Shown: positions 7,412 to 20,246, counted from the first letter of the stretch. The stretch is DNA of 64,000 bases from Nocardioides sp. CER19 (GCF_029846275.1 NZ_JARVWS010000001.1:1550001-1614000); one strand, 5' to 3'. The notes: a model not told the origin generated them from the sequence alone. Program-made: numbers and translations.

Positions 7412-8297
7412 CCCCGACGTGACCGGGCCGCAGCTGGTCCGGAGCCTCGCCGCCCGGCGGGCCACGGACCCGGGCGCGATCGCCGCCGCGGCCGCGGCAC
7501 GCCGACGCCGTACGTCGCTCGTGGGGGAGACCGGCCGGCTGATGCTGCTCGCCGCCGACCACCCGGCCCGCGGCGCCCTCCGGGTCGGCGACGACCCGAT
7601 GGCGATGGCGAACCGCGGCGAGCTGCTGCGTCGCCTCGCGATCGCGCTGAACCGTCCGGGTGTGGACGGCTTCCTCGGCACGCCCGACCTCGTCGAGGAC
7701 CTGCTGCTGATGGGCGCGCTCGACGACAAGGTCGTCCTCGGCTCCATGAACCGCGGCGGTCTGGTCGGCACCGCGTTCGAGATCGACGACCGGATGACCG
7801 CCTACGACGCGGCGACCATCGCCGGCATGGGCTACGACGGGGGCAAGATGCTGCTCCGCATCGATCCCGACGACCCCGCGACCGTCCGCACCCTGGAGCG
7901 CTGTGCCGCCGGGGTGTCCGAGCTGGCCTCCCGCCGGCTGATGGCGATGGTCGAGCCGTTCATCTCGCACCGGGTCGACGGGCGGGTCCGCAACGACCTC
8001 AGCCCCGACGCGGTGATCCGCTCCGCCACCGTCGCCGCGGGTCTCGGCAACACCTCCGCCCACACCTGGCTGAAGCTGCCCGTCGTGGACGAGATGGAGC
8101 GGGTCGCCGAGTCGACCGCACTGCCGGTGCTCCTGCTCGGTGGCGAGGCGAGCATCGACCAGCCGGCGACGCTCGACCGGTGGCAGCGCGCGGTGAAGCT
8201 CCCGAGCGTGTTCGGCATGATCGTCGGGCGGGCCCTGCTCTACCCGCCGGACGGTGACGTGGCGGGGGCCGTGGACCGGACGGTGGGACTCCTGTGA
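7404..8297 (+). CDS. Cgl0158-type (beta/alpha)8-barrel protein, probable deoxyketogluconate-phosphate aldolase
   Basis: The 297-residue protein resembles the barrel proteins found beside iolC in actinobacterial inositol clusters (Cgl0158 type). It is thought to replace the classical IolJ aldolase that splits 2-deoxy-5-keto-gluconate 6-phosphate into dihydroxyacetone phosphate and malonate semialdehyde. Visible landmarks are LLAADHPARG near the N terminus, GYDGGKMLLRID (a possible Schiff-base Lys), FISHRVDG and WLKLPVV. The GTG at 7404 is chosen because AAGGAG lies 7 nt upstream. It overlaps iolC by 8 nt. The reaction is inferred from family and context. Confidence 0.7.
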   Translation: MVDPDVTGPQLVRSLAARRATDPGAIAAAAAARRRRTSLVGETGRLMLLAADHPARGALRVGDDPMAMANRGELLRRLAIALNRPGVDGFLGTPDLVEDLLLMGALDDKVVLGSMNRGGLVGTAFEIDDRMTAYDAATIAGMGYDGGKMLLRIDPDDPATVRTLERCAAGVSELASRRLMAMVEPFISHRVDGRVRNDLSPDAVIRSATVAAGLGNTSAHTWLKLPVVDEMERVAESTALPVLLLGGEASIDQPATLDRWQRAVKLPSVFGMIVGRALLYPPDGDVAGAVDRTVGLL

Positions 8298-8379
8298 GCG
8301 AAGCGAGAGGCCACGGCGGTCGTTGCCGGCCCTGCGAAGGTGAGGCTGTGGCCGAGCTGCGAGCGAAGGGAGGGGCACT

Positions 8380-9224
8380 GTGAGCGCGAGGGTGCTCCGC
8401 GGCCCGGCCGAGGTGACGCCGGCCGCGGCCGGCTGGGACTACTCCGGCCTGCGCGTCGTGACGCTAGCGGCGGGCGGGGGCCAGACCTTCGCGACCGGCG
8501 ACGCCGAGGCACTGGTGCTCCCACTGGCCGGGTCGTGCCAGGTGACGTGCGAGGGGGAGGTCTTCGACCTCGAGGGGCGTCCCGACGTGTTCTCGGAGGT
8601 CAGCGACTTCGTCTACGTCCCGCGCGAGGCGACCGTCACGGTGAGCAGCGTCTCGGGTGGCCGGTTCGCGGTGCCGAGCGCCCGTTGCGAGCGTCGGCTG
8701 CCGGCCCGCCACGGCCGGGCAGCCGAGGTGCCGGTGGAGCTGCGGGGCGCCGGCTCCTGCAGCCGCCAGGTCAACAACGTCGCCGCAGCGGACGGCTTCG
8801 AGTGCGACCGGCTGATCGTGGTCGAGGTGCTGACGCCGGGCGGCAACTGGTCGTCGTACCCGCCCCACAAGCACGACGAGGACCGCCCGGGCGAGGAGAG
8901 CGTCCTCGAGGAGATCTACTACTTCGAGGTCTCCGGCGGCGGCATGGCCTACCAGCGCGTCTACGGCACCGCGGAGCGCCCCGAGGACCTGCTCGCCGAG
9001 GTGCGGTCCGGTGACGTCGTCACCATTCCGCACGGGTGGCACGGCCCCTCGATGGCCGTGCCCGGCTACGACCTCTACTACCTCAACGTGATGGCCGGGC
9101 CGGGGCAGCGCGAGTGGCTGATCTGCGACGATCCCGAGCATGCGTGGATCCGCGGGACCTGGGAGGACGAGCCGGTCGACCCGAGGCTGCCGATGAGCGG
9201 CCCGACCCGAGGGGATGACGCCCG

Positions 9225-9228
<4 letters not shown>
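8380..9228 (+). CDS. iolB: 5-deoxy-glucuronate isomerase
   Basis: The 282-residue bicupin fits IolB in length and motifs. The Y-P-P-H-K-H-D region (SSYPPHKHDEDRPG), EEIYYFEVSGGG and IPHGWHGPS contain the expected metal-binding His and Glu residues. It isomerises 5-deoxy-D-glucuronate to 5-dehydro-2-deoxy-D-gluconate. The GTG start follows AAGGGAGGGG. The 82 bp before it is the only sizeable gap in this part of the operon. The stop overlaps iolD as ATGA. Confidence 0.9.
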
Positions 9229-11140
<1,912 letters not shown>

Positions 11141-11144
<4 letters not shown>

Positions 11145-11296
11145 GGACCAGCCACCATCGGGCGACCCGCGGCGCCGAGCAGGTTCGTGGGCCGGAGGGC
11201 GTGTCGTTCGACCCCCATGCCAAGGTCATCCCTGCACGCTGGGCCGAGGTGGCCCACCCTGCCGGTCCAAGCTCCCACTTCCCGACCCACTCCTAG
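11141..11296 (+). CDS. Possible 51-residue protein coupled to iolD
   Basis: A GTG at 11141 overlaps the iolD TGA as GTGA, the same coupling used by most genes of this operon. It opens a frame of 51 codons ending in TAG at 11296. About four fifths of its codons end in G or C, as in real genes here. The peptide begins VRTSHHRATRGAEQV and is rich in His, Arg and Pro, with no motif I recognise. It may instead be a decayed gene or untranslated spacer before the transporter genes. Confidence 0.3.
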
Positions 11297-11337
11297 GCCG
11301 GCCGTCCAGCGAAACCCACAGAAGAAGGAACAGACCG

Positions 11338-12300
11338 ATGAAGAAACTGAAGGTGGTCAGCGTCATCGCCGCCACTGGCCTCCTCCTGGCCGCGTGCAGC
11401 GGCACGGGCAAGGACGAGCCGAGTGCCTCGAAGAACACCAAGGACCTGACCTACGCGGTCATCACCCACAGCTCCTCGGGCGACGCCTTCTGGGACCGGG
11501 TCAAGTCGGGCGCCGAGCGCGCGGGTTCCGACTACGGCGTCAAGGTGGAGTACTCCGCCGACCCCGACCCGGCCAAGCAGTCGCAGCTCATCGACGGCGC
11601 CGTCGCCGACAAGGTCGACGGGATCGTCGTCTCGATGGCCAACCCGGACGGCCTGGAGACCAGCATCAAGGCCGCCGTCGCGGCAGGCATCCCGGTCGTC
11701 ACCATCAACTCCGGCATCGACCAGTGGAAGGCGTTCGGCGCGATCACCCACATCGGCCAGAGCGAGACGATCGCCGGCCAGGCGGTCGGCGAGCGTCTCA
11801 AGGGCGAGGGCCTCAAGAACGTGCTCTGCGTGATCCAGGAAGCCGGCAACATCGGCCTCGAGGACCGCTGCAAGGCGGTCGCGCAGACCGAGGGCGGCAA
11901 GGTCACCAACCTGCAGGTCGACGGCACCGACGACAACGCCGTCCAGGCCACGATCACGTCCAAGCTCCAGGCCGACAAGTCGGTCGACGGTGTGCTCACC
12001 CTCGGCGGCCAGTACGCGATCGACGCGGTCGCGGCGGTCAAGGAGTCCGGCAGCAAGGCGAAGGTCGCGACCTTCGACCTGAGCGAGGACGTCATCAACG
12101 ACATCAAGGCGGGGACGATCGACTTCGCCGTCGACCAGCAGCCCTACGTGCAGGGCTTCCTCGGCGTCACGACGCTCTACCTGAAGTCGATCAACGGCAA
12201 CGACGTCGGCGGCGGCCAGCCGATCAACTCGGGCCCGGCGTTCATCACCACCGAGAACGCCGACCAGGTCCTCAAGTTCGCCAAGAACGGCACCCGCTGA
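11338..12300 (+). CDS. Sugar ABC transporter substrate-binding lipoprotein, probably for inositol
   Basis: The 320-residue protein has a lipoprotein signal: KK at the N terminus, a hydrophobic stretch and LLLAAC with the lipidated Cys at residue 20. The mature part is a periplasmic-binding-protein type 1 domain of the RbsB/IbpA class (YAVITHSSSGDAFWDRV, DGIVVSMANPDGL, GIPVVTINSG). It should capture a cyclitol or sugar outside the membrane and deliver it to the permease. The ATG at 11338 follows AGAAGGA. Inositol as ligand is inferred from the operon. A strong hairpin separates it from the permease gene. Confidence 0.85.
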   Translation: MKKLKVVSVIAATGLLLAACSGTGKDEPSASKNTKDLTYAVITHSSSGDAFWDRVKSGAERAGSDYGVKVEYSADPDPAKQSQLIDGAVADKVDGIVVSMANPDGLETSIKAAVAAGIPVVTINSGIDQWKAFGAITHIGQSETIAGQAVGERLKGEGLKNVLCVIQEAGNIGLEDRCKAVAQTEGGKVTNLQVDGTDDNAVQATITSKLQADKSVDGVLTLGGQYAIDAVAAVKESGSKAKVATFDLSEDVINDIKAGTIDFAVDQQPYVQGFLGVTTLYLKSINGNDVGGGQPINSGPAFITTENADQVLKFAKNGTR

Positions 12301-12304
12301 GAGT

Positions 12305-12341
12305 CCGCCGGGCCCGGCCGCCGCAGCGCCGGGCCCGGCGG
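12305..12341 (+). promoter_or_regulatory. Strong intercistronic hairpin between binding protein and permease genes
   Basis: CCGCCGGGCCCGGC (12305-12318) and GCCGGGCCCGGCGG (12328-12341) form a perfect 14-bp stem with a 9-nt loop, starting 4 nt after the stop codon. There is no T-tract. In ABC operons such hairpins protect the upstream mRNA or partly terminate transcription, giving more binding protein than permease. Confidence 0.6.
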
Positions 12342-12370
12342 TCCAGTCCCTTCGGAAAGGAAGGCCCGCG

Positions 12371-13405
12371 ATGACCAGCATCGCCGTCGGGGACGAGCGC
12401 ATGGCCCGTACGTCGACCCTCAACCGTCTGATGAAGCGACCGGAGATCGGCGCCCTGCTCGCCGCCCTCGTCATCTTCGTGTTCTTCTCCGTCACCACCG
12501 ACGTCTTCGCGACCCTCTCGGGGTCGGCGACCTGGCTGCGATCGGCCTCGACCATCGGCATCATGGCCGTCGGCGTCGCGATGCTCATGATCGGCGGCGA
12601 GTTCGACCTCTCGGCGGGCGCGATGACCGGCTTCACCGGCCTGGCCGTCGGCATCCTGACGACCGAGTACGGCCTCAACATCTGGGTCGCGATCCTCGTG
12701 TCGCTCGTCCTCGCCCTCGTGGTCGGCTTCCTCAACGGCTGGCTGGTGATGCGCACCCGGCTGCCCAGCTTCATCGTCACGCTCGGCACGTTCTTCGTGC
12801 TCCAGGGCATCGACCTGGCCGGCACCAAGCAGCTCATCGGCCAGGTCGCCATCCAGGGCATGCGCGACGTGCCGTTCTACTCGCAGCCGCAGAAGCTCTT
12901 CGGCTCCTCGATGGAGATCGGGCACGGGACGTTCTACGTCTCGATCCTGTGGTGGGTGCTCGTCACCGCGCTGGCGACGTGGGTGCTGATGCGCACGCGG
13001 GTCGGCAACTGGGTCTTCGCGGTCGGCGGCGCCCAGCACGCGGCGCGCCAGGTCGGCGTCCCGGTCGCGAAGACCAAGATCGGCCTCTTCATGGGCACCG
13101 CGGGCTGCGGTTGGCTCGTCGGCATGCTGTTGCTCTTCACCACCTCCACGGTGCAGAGCAACACCGGTGTGGGGCAGGAGTTCATCTACATCATCTGCGC
13201 CGTGGTCGGCGGGTGCCTGATGACCGGCGGCTACGGCTCCGCGATCGGTGCCGCGCTCGGCGCGCTGATCTACGGCATGGCCAACCAAGGCATCGTCTAC
13301 GCCGGGTGGGACAACAACTGGCTCAAGGCCTTCCTCGGCGTGATGCTGCTGACGGCGGTGCTGCTCAACGAGTGGGTGCGCAAGCGCGCGGAGGAGGCAC
13401 GATGA
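12371..13405 (+). CDS. Sugar ABC transporter permease (RbsC type)
   Basis: The 344-residue, very hydrophobic protein has about eight to ten transmembrane segments. It carries the family signature [20 protein letters not shown] near residues 60-80 and the conserved loop [16 protein letters not shown] that contacts the ATPase. It forms the membrane channel with the adjacent binding protein and ATPase. The ATG follows GGAAAGGAAGG. Its end overlaps the ATPase gene as ATGA. Confidence 0.88.
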   Translation: MTSIAVGDERMARTSTLNRLMKRPEIGALLAALVIFVFFSVTTDVFATLSGSATWLRSASTIGIMAVGVAMLMIGGEFDLSAGAMTGFTGLAVGILTTEYGLNIWVAILVSLVLALVVGFLNGWLVMRTRLPSFIVTLGTFFVLQGIDLAGTKQLIGQVAIQGMRDVPFYSQPQKLFGSSMEIGHGTFYVSILWWVLVTALATWVLMRTRVGNWVFAVGGAQHAARQVGVPVAKTKIGLFMGTAGCGWLVGMLLLFTTSTVQSNTGVGQEFIYIICAVVGGCLMTGGYGSAIGAALGALIYGMANQGIVYAGWDNNWLKAFLGVMLLTAVLLNEWVRKRAEEAR

Positions 13406-14361
13406 GCGACGGCAGCGGCGGCGTGAGCGCCACCGGCAAGCGGGTCGGCCGCGTGGCGCGCGACTGGGCCAGCGACCGGGCCCGCGCCGACGAGGGCTCG
13501 GCCGACGGGCCCGCCCTCCCGCCCCGAGGTACGCCGATCATCGAGGTGGACGGGATCGGGAAGTCCTACGGCCGGGTCATCGCACTGCGCGACGTCACCA
13601 CCTCGGTGCGGGCCGGCGAGGTCACCTGCGTCCTCGGCGACAACGGCGCCGGCAAGTCGACGTTCATCAAGATCCTGGCCGGTGCCCACCAGCACACGGC
13701 GGGCACGTTCTCGGTGGACGGCGAGGAGCGCCACCTCGGCAGCCCGCGCGACGCGCTGGCGCTCGGCATCGCGACGGTCTACCAGGACCTGGCCGTCGTA
13801 CCGCTGATGCCGGTGTGGCGGAACTTCTTCCTCGGGTCGGAGCCGGTGAAGGGCAGCGGCCCGCTCCGGCGGCTGGACCGCGACTTCATGAAGCGGACCA
13901 CCAAGGACGAGCTGCTCAAGATGGGCATCGACCTGCGTGACGTGGACCAGCCGATCGGCACCCTCTCGGGCGGTGAGCGGCAGTGCGTCGCGATCGCCCG
14001 CGCGGTCTACTTCGGGGCCCGCGTGCTGATCCTCGACGAGCCGACCGCCGCGCTGGGCGTCAAGCAGTCGGGCGTCGTGCTGAAGTACATCGCGAAGGCC
14101 CGCGAGCGCGGCCTCGGGGTCGTCTTCATCACGCACAACCCGCACCACGCCTATCCGGTGGGCGACCGGTTCATGCTGCTGCGCCGCGGCCGGTCGATGG
14201 GTGACTTCCCGAAGGCCGATCTCACCCTCGACGAGCTGACCTCCATGATGGCCGGCGGCGAGGAGCTCGAGTCGCTCGCACACGAGCTCGCCCACGACAT
14301 GGGGGAGTCCTCGCCCGTCGTCGCCGAGCTGAAGGCCGAGCTGGAGACCGACGTGCCATGA
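13402..14361 (+). CDS. Sugar ABC transporter ATP-binding protein (single nucleotide-binding domain)
   Basis: The 319-residue ATPase has Walker [10 protein letters not shown] (residues 79-87), a Q-loop in TVYQDLAV, the signature LSGGERQ, Walker [13 protein letters not shown] and the switch His in FITHNPHH. RbsA-type ATPases usually have two fused domains and about 500 residues. This one has a single domain, like FrcA-type proteins, so it should act as a homodimer. The first 45 residues or so are charged and poorly conserved-looking. It overlaps both neighbours as ATGA and completes a three-gene importer. Confidence 0.88.
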   Translation: MSDGSGGVSATGKRVGRVARDWASDRARADEGSADGPALPPRGTPIIEVDGIGKSYGRVIALRDVTTSVRAGEVTCVLGDNGAGKSTFIKILAGAHQHTAGTFSVDGEERHLGSPRDALALGIATVYQDLAVVPLMPVWRNFFLGSEPVKGSGPLRRLDRDFMKRTTKDELLKMGIDLRDVDQPIGTLSGGERQCVAIARAVYFGARVLILDEPTAALGVKQSGVVLKYIAKARERGLGVVFITHNPHHAYPVGDRFMLLRRGRSMGDFPKADLTLDELTSMMAGGEELESLAHELAHDMGESSPVVAELKAELETDVP

Positions 14362-15356
14362 CCGGGCGGCTCAGGGTGGGGGTCATCGGCACGGGCGCGA
14401 TGGGGTCCGCGCACGCGCGGACGCTGGCGGCATCGGTGGCGGGCGTGGAGCTCACCGCCGTCCACGACCTCGACGCCGACCGGGCGAAGGCGCTCGCCGA
14501 CGAGGTCGGGGCGAGTGCCGCGCCCACGCCGGAGGCGCTCATCGCGGAGGTGGACGCCTTCGTGATCGCCTCCCCGGACCCCACCCACGTCGACCTCGCG
14601 CTGGCCGGCGTCGCCGCCGGCCGGCCGATGCTGTGCGAGAAGCCGTTGGCCGTCGACGCGGACGGCGCGCGCCGGGTCGTCGACGCCGAGGTCGCCGCGG
14701 GCCGGCGACTCGTGCAGGTCGGCTTCACCCGCCGCTACGATCCGGCTTTCCGCGAGCTCAAGGCGGTCGTCGACGCGGGCGACCTGGGGGAGGTGCGGAT
14801 CGTCCACGCCGTCCACCGCAACGCGACCAACAGCACCAGCACCGACGACGCGACGCTGGTGACCGGCTCGATGATCCACGAGCTCGACACCCTGCCGTGG
14901 CTGCTCGGCGACCGGCTCGTCGCGGTCCGGGTCGAGTCGCCGGTCGACCGTGCCTTCCGCGACCCGCAGCTGGCGACCCTCCGGTTCGGCTCGGGGGCCC
15001 TCGCCACGGTCGAGGTGTTCGTCAACGCGCGCTACGGCTACGACGTCCAGACCGAGATCGTCGGAACCGCCGGCACGGCCTCCCTGGAGCCGCGCTCGAC
15101 CGTCACCACCCGACGCGCCGGTCGGGCGGGCACAGCTGTCCGGGACGACTTCGTCGCCCACTTCGCCGACGGCTACCGGCTCGAGCTCGCGGCCTGGGCG
15201 GTCGCGGCCCGGGCGGGCACCGTCGACGGCCCCGACGCCTGGGACGGCTACGTCGCCAACGTCGCCGCCGCGGCCGGGGTGCGGTCGCTGCGCTCGGGGG
15301 AGTGGGAGGCCGTCGTACCGGTCGAACGGCCGGCGCTCTACGAGACGGGGAGGTGA
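14358..15356 (+). CDS. Second IolG-like Gfo/Idh/MocA dehydrogenase
   Basis: The 332-residue paralogue of the first gene keeps the Rossmann motif [12 protein letters not shown] and the EKP motif (CEKPLAV). At the Asp-x3-His site it reads TGSMIHELD, so the position of the usual Asp appears to be Gly while the His is kept. It may use another inositol isomer, a keto-inositol or an inositol derivative rather than duplicate the first enzyme. It overlaps the ATPase gene as ATGA and is followed after 4 bp by the PhyH gene. The substrate is unknown. Confidence 0.8.
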   Translation: MTGRLRVGVIGTGAMGSAHARTLAASVAGVELTAVHDLDADRAKALADEVGASAAPTPEALIAEVDAFVIASPDPTHVDLALAGVAAGRPMLCEKPLAVDADGARRVVDAEVAAGRRLVQVGFTRRYDPAFRELKAVVDAGDLGEVRIVHAVHRNATNSTSTDDATLVTGSMIHELDTLPWLLGDRLVAVRVESPVDRAFRDPQLATLRFGSGALATVEVFVNARYGYDVQTEIVGTAGTASLEPRSTVTTRRAGRAGTAVRDDFVAHFADGYRLELAAWAVAARAGTVDGPDAWDGYVANVAAAAGVRSLRSGEWEAVVPVERPALYETGR

Positions 15357-15360
15357 CGCC

Positions 15361-16530
15361 ATGACCTCTACGTACTCCACGACGCGGCTGAGGGCCGCCG
15401 ACTGCCGCCTCGAGGATCTCGTCGACGTCGTCTCCGTGGAGACCAGCGCCGCCGACTTCCCCCGTGCCGCCACGATCGTGCAGGGCGTGGTCGTCTACGA
15501 CTCGGCGGCGCTCCGCGGGGTCCTGGCGGCCGAACGCGACGCGGTGCGGGCCGAGCTGGTCCACGCCCTCGCCGAGGGTCCCGGCATCGTCGTCCTCCGG
15601 GACGCCTTCCCCGACCACCGCGTGCTGGACCGCGCCACCGAGGTGTTCGAGCGGATCATCGCCGAGGAGCGCGCGGCGGGTGGCGCTCACGGCGACCACT
15701 TCGCCGCCCCGGGCGCCAACGACCGGATCTGGAACGCCCTGGAGAAGCTCGCGGTCAGCGACCCGGACACGTTCGTCGACTACTACGCCAACGACATGGT
15801 GGCGCTGGCGAGCGAGGCGTGGCTCGGCCCCGGCTACCAGGTCACCTCCCAGGTCAACGTGGTCCGCCCGGGTGGCCGTGCCCAGGAGCCGCACCGCGAC
15901 TACCACCTCGGCTTCCTCGAGGACGCCGTGGTCGAGCGCTACCCGACCCACGTCCACCTGCTCTCGCCGGTGCTCACGCTCCAGGGTGCCGTCGCCCACT
16001 GCGACATGCCCGTCGAGAGCGGGCCGACGATGTATCTCCCGCACTCCCAGAAGTACGCCGCCGGCTACCTCGCCTGGCGGCGGCCGGAGTTCCGCGACCA
16101 CTTCGCCGAGCACCACGTGCAGCTGCCGCTCGCCCAGGGCGATGCCGTGTTCTTCAACCCGGCGCTCCTGCACGGCGCCGGGTCCAACGTCTCGGCCGAC
16201 ATCCAGCGGGTCGCCAACCTGCTCCAGGTCTCCTCCGCCTTCGGCCGGGCCATGGAGGCCGTCGACCGGGCGCGGATCTCGCGGGCTGTCTACCCGAGTC
16301 TGCGGGCGCGCCGCGACGCCGGCGTCGCGGACGAGGTGCTCGCCTCCGCCGTCGCTGCCGCCGCCGAGGGCTACCCCTTCCCCACGAACCTCGATCTCGA
16401 CCAGCCGGTCGGCGGTCTGACGCCGCCGGCCCAGGCCGACGTCCTCCTGCGTGCGCTGGCCGAGGACTGGACCGACGAGGAGCTCGCCCAGGCTCTCGAC
16501 GCCCACGCCGCTCGGCGGGAGACGCGTTGA
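15361..16530 (+). CDS. Phytanoyl-CoA dioxygenase (PhyH) family Fe(II)/2-oxoglutarate oxygenase
   Basis: The 389-residue protein fits the PhyH family. The HxD pair is His178 and Asp180 in EPHRDYH. A distal His is at residue 271 in LLHGAGSN, and an Arg shortly after in [10 protein letters not shown] is placed to bind 2-oxoglutarate. Such enzymes hydroxylate, or O-demethylate by hydroxylation, small substrates in the cytoplasm. Its place inside the inositol operon, followed by an SDR that overlaps it, suggests it prepares an inositol derivative for the core pathway. That is inference and the substrate is unknown. The ATG lies 4 bp after the previous stop and is preceded by GGGGAGGTGA. Confidence 0.82.
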   Translation: MTSTYSTTRLRAADCRLEDLVDVVSVETSAADFPRAATIVQGVVVYDSAALRGVLAAERDAVRAELVHALAEGPGIVVLRDAFPDHRVLDRATEVFERIIAEERAAGGAHGDHFAAPGANDRIWNALEKLAVSDPDTFVDYYANDMVALASEAWLGPGYQVTSQVNVVRPGGRAQEPHRDYHLGFLEDAVVERYPTHVHLLSPVLTLQGAVAHCDMPVESGPTMYLPHSQKYAAGYLAWRRPEFRDHFAEHHVQLPLAQGDAVFFNPALLHGAGSNVSADIQRVANLLQVSSAFGRAMEAVDRARISRAVYPSLRARRDAGVADEVLASAVAAAAEGYPFPTNLDLDQPVGGLTPPAQADVLLRALAEDWTDEELAQALDAHAARRETR

Positions 16531-17303
16531 GCGGGCAGCTCGAGGGTCGCTCGCTGCTGGTCAGCGGAGGCACCCAGGGCGTCGGGGCCGCCGTGGCCAG
16601 GGCCGCGCTGGCCGAGGGCGCGCGCGTCGTCGTCACGGGCCGCCGCGAGGACGTCGGCGAGCGCTTCGTGGCCGAGCAGGGGCCGGGGGCGCAGGTGCGG
16701 TTCGTGCGCTGCGACGTGGCCGACGTGGATCAGGTCCGGGCGGCCGCCGCGGCCACCGTGGCGGCGTACGGCGGCATCGACTGCCTGGTCAACGCCGCCG
16801 GGCTCACCACGCGCGGCTCGCTGCTCGACACCACGCCGGAGCTGTTCGACGAGCACGTCGCGGTCAACCTCCGCGGCCCGTTCCTCCTGATGCAGGAGGC
16901 GGTGCGGGACATGCTGGGCCGGGGCGTGGCCGGCACGATCGTCAACATCCTCAGCATCTCCTCGCACGGCGGGCAGCCCTACCTCGCGCCGTACGTCGCC
17001 AGCAAGGCCGGCCTGGCGGCGCTGACCCGCAACGCCGCGCACGCCCACCGCTTCGACCGCATCCGGATCAACGGGGTCAACATCGGCTGGACCGCCACGG
17101 AAGGCGAGGACGCGACCCAGCGCCGCTTCCACGCCGCCGGCGACGACTGGCAGGAGCAGGCAGCGGCACGGCTCCCGATGGGCCGCCTCGCCCGGGCCGA
17201 CGACGCGGCGGCGCTGGTGATCCTGCTGCTCTCGGAGCGCAGCGGCGTCGTCACCGGCTCGGTCATCGACTGGGACCAGACGGTGGTGGGCGCCTACGAC
17301 TGA
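16527..17303 (+). CDS. Short-chain dehydrogenase/reductase, last gene of the inositol operon
   Basis: The 258-residue classical SDR has the cofactor motif SGGTQGVG (residues 13-20), NAAG (about 90-93), a Ser in LSISSHGG and the catalytic Tyr156-x3-Lys160 in YVASK. The C terminus ends in a typical GSVIDWDQT. The TTG start at 16527 overlaps the oxygenase stop as TTGA, which fixes the start and implies coupled translation. It probably oxidises or reduces a cyclitol or the oxygenase product with NAD(P). No specific substrate can be assigned. Confidence 0.85.
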   Translation: MSGQLEGRSLLVSGGTQGVGAAVARAALAEGARVVVTGRREDVGERFVAEQGPGAQVRFVRCDVADVDQVRAAAAATVAAYGGIDCLVNAAGLTTRGSLLDTTPELFDEHVAVNLRGPFLLMQEAVRDMLGRGVAGTIVNILSISSHGGQPYLAPYVASKAGLAALTRNAAHAHRFDRIRINGVNIGWTATEGEDATQRRFHAAGDDWQEQAAARLPMGRLARADDAAALVILLLSERSGVVTGSVIDWDQTVVGAYD

Positions 17304-17315
17304 CGCGACACCCGC

Positions 17316-17332
17316 GTCCGCTGTCGGCGAAC
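17316..17332 (+). promoter_or_regulatory. Candidate ClgR box upstream of clpP1
   Basis: GTCCGC-TGTCG-GCGAAC is a near-palindrome with a 5-bp spacer. It resembles the GTTCGC-N5-GCG class of sites bound by the actinobacterial Clp regulator ClgR. It sits 39 bp upstream of the clpP1 -10 box, a fitting place for an activator. No clgR gene is in the window. Confidence 0.55.
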
Positions 17333-17370
17333 AGGGGCCGAGAACCCGTGGAAGTGTCCGGGTCGGCGGC

Positions 17371-17376
17371 TAGGGT
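17371..17376 (+). promoter_or_regulatory. -10 element of leaderless clpP1
   Basis: TAGGGT is followed after 7 nt by the GTG at 17384, so the transcript would begin at or next to the start codon. The -35 area (GTGGAA at 17348-17353) is weak, which fits an activator-dependent promoter. Confidence 0.6.
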
Positions 17377-17383
17377 CGGCGAC

Positions 17384-18037
17384 GTGAACCAGAACTCCAG
17401 CCACGCCGAGGGGTCGGCGTACACGCACCAGATGGGCGGCGGTCCCGGGCTCAACGTGCTCGACGACCACATCTACTCGCGGCTGCTGCGGGAGCGGATC
17501 GTCTTCCTCGGGTCCGAGGTCCGCGACCAGAACGCCAACGCGATCTGCGCGCAGCTGCTGCTGCTGTCGGCGGAGGACCCCGAGGCCGACATCTTCCTGC
17601 ACATCAACAGCCCGGGCGGCTCGGTGGACGCCGGCATGGCCATCTACGACACCATGAACTACATCCCCAACGACGTCGCCACGGTCGGCATGGGCCTGGC
17701 CGCCTCGATGGGCCAGTTCCTGCTGTGCGCCGGTGCCAAGGGCAAGCGCTACGCGCTCCCGCACGCGCGCATCATGATGCACCAGCCGTCGTCCGGCATG
17801 GGCGGCTCGGCCTCGGACATCAAGATCCAGGCGCAGCAGTCGCTGCACATCAAGAAGGTGCTCCTGGACCTCATCTCCGAGCACACCGGCCAGCCGATCG
17901 AGCAGGTGATCGCCGACGCCGACCGCGACCGGTGGTTCACCGCCCAGGAGGCCCTCGAGTACGGCCTGGTCGACAAGGTCATCAAGAGCGCCCGCGAAGC
18001 CTCCGACGAGGGCCGTCCGGCCCACGCCAACGACTGA
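17384..18037 (+). CDS. clpP1: ATP-dependent Clp protease proteolytic subunit 1
   Basis: The 217-residue ClpP has the catalytic Ser108 (GLAASMGQ), His133 (RIMMHQP) and a later acidic residue of the triad, with the handle region typical of the family. It carries an N-terminal extension of about 25 residues that is probably processed. In actinobacteria ClpP1 and ClpP2 form a mixed tetradecamer that works with ClpX or ClpC. The GTG at 17384 is chosen for the -10 element 7 nt upstream, and no Shine-Dalgarno is visible. clpP2 follows after 21 bp. Confidence 0.95.
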   Translation: MNQNSSHAEGSAYTHQMGGGPGLNVLDDHIYSRLLRERIVFLGSEVRDQNANAICAQLLLLSAEDPEADIFLHINSPGGSVDAGMAIYDTMNYIPNDVATVGMGLAASMGQFLLCAGAKGKRYALPHARIMMHQPSSGMGGSASDIKIQAQQSLHIKKVLLDLISEHTGQPIEQVIADADRDRWFTAQEALEYGLVDKVIKSAREASDEGRPAHAND

Positions 18038-18058
18038 GCGGCTGAGGCGAGGAGAGAC

Positions 18059-18664
18059 ATGAACTACTACATCCCGCAGTGGGAAGAGCGCACGTCCTAC
18101 GGCTTCCGCCGGATCGACCCCTACGCCAAGCTCTTCGAGGAGCGGATCATCTACCTGGGCACGCCGATCAGCGACGACGTCGCCAACGCCGTGATCGCCC
18201 AGCTGCTGTGCCTGCAGTCGATGAACCCCGACCAGGACATCAACATCTACATCAACAGCCCGGGTGGCTCGTTCACGGCGCTCACGGCGATCTACGACAC
18301 GATCCAGTTCATCAAGCCCGACGTGTCGACGGTCTGCATGGGCCAGGCGGCGTCGGCCGCGGCGATCCTGCTGGCGGCCGGCACCCAGGGCAAGCGCATG
18401 GCGCTGCCCAACAGCCGGATCCTCATCCACCAGCCCTACACCGAGGGCACGTTCGGCCAGACCTCCGACATCGAGATCCAGGCCAACGAGATCCTGCGGA
18501 TGCGCGAGCTGCTGGAGAAGATGATCGCCGACCACAGCGGCCGCTCGCTCGAGGAGGTCAGCCGCGACATCGAGCGCGACAAGATCCTCACGGCGCAGCA
18601 GGCGGTCGACTACGGCCTCATCGACACGGTGCTCGGCTCGCTCAAGACGCCTGTCCTGGCGTGA
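18059..18664 (+). CDS. clpP2: ATP-dependent Clp protease proteolytic subunit 2
   Basis: The 201-residue paralogue has catalytic Ser99 (GQAASAAA) and His124 (RILIHQP). Its N terminus is shorter than that of ClpP1. It should pair with ClpP1 to form the active protease chamber that receives substrates unfolded by ClpX. The ATG follows GAGGAGAG and lies 21 bp after clpP1, so the two are co-transcribed. A hairpin follows the stop and separates it from clpX. Confidence 0.95.
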   Translation: MNYYIPQWEERTSYGFRRIDPYAKLFEERIIYLGTPISDDVANAVIAQLLCLQSMNPDQDINIYINSPGGSFTALTAIYDTIQFIKPDVSTVCMGQAASAAAILLAAGTQGKRMALPNSRILIHQPYTEGTFGQTSDIEIQANEILRMRELLEKMIADHSGRSLEEVSRDIERDKILTAQQAVDYGLIDTVLGSLKTPVLA

Positions 18665-18685
18665 CCATTCTGCAGTAAAGGGCCT

Positions 18686-18716
18686 CGTGTCCGTCCCCCC
18701 AACGGGGGCGGACACG
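18686..18716 (+). terminator. Hairpin between clpP2 and clpX
   Basis: CGTGTCCG (18686-18693) pairs with CGGACACG (18709-18716), extended inside by CCCCC with GGGGG. It may end or weaken the clpP1P2 transcript. TACCGT at 18720-18725 just after it could be a -10 element for clpX. Confidence 0.55.
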
Positions 18717-18798
18717 GGGTACCGTCAGGGGGCTGAAACCTGGGAGCCCCCACGATCCCGACACGCACGACCGCACCACCCGGAGAAGGAGACCACCA

Positions 18799-20097
<1,299 letters not shown>

Positions 20098-20246
20098 CCT
20101 CCGGAGGCCCCTGCACCGGTCGGGCCAGCCACCCGGCACCGGCATAGTCAATTCGGACCATTTGTGCACTTTTGTTCGCTTCTGCGCGTTCGGGCACGGG
20201 AGGATATGACTGTGTCACCCTTCCTGGTCTCGGCAGGGGAGCGGCC

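Noticed and set aside
8298..8379. Small gene between the aldolase and iolB
   Set aside because: The frames are short, without a convincing start; the spacer has GCGAAG/GCGAG-like repeats but no clear structure.
20161..20246. Complete promoter for the Asn/Gly-rich protein
   Set aside because: TATGAC is a possible -10, but TTGTTC is 27 bp away and no other -35 fits, so only the -10 is mentioned.
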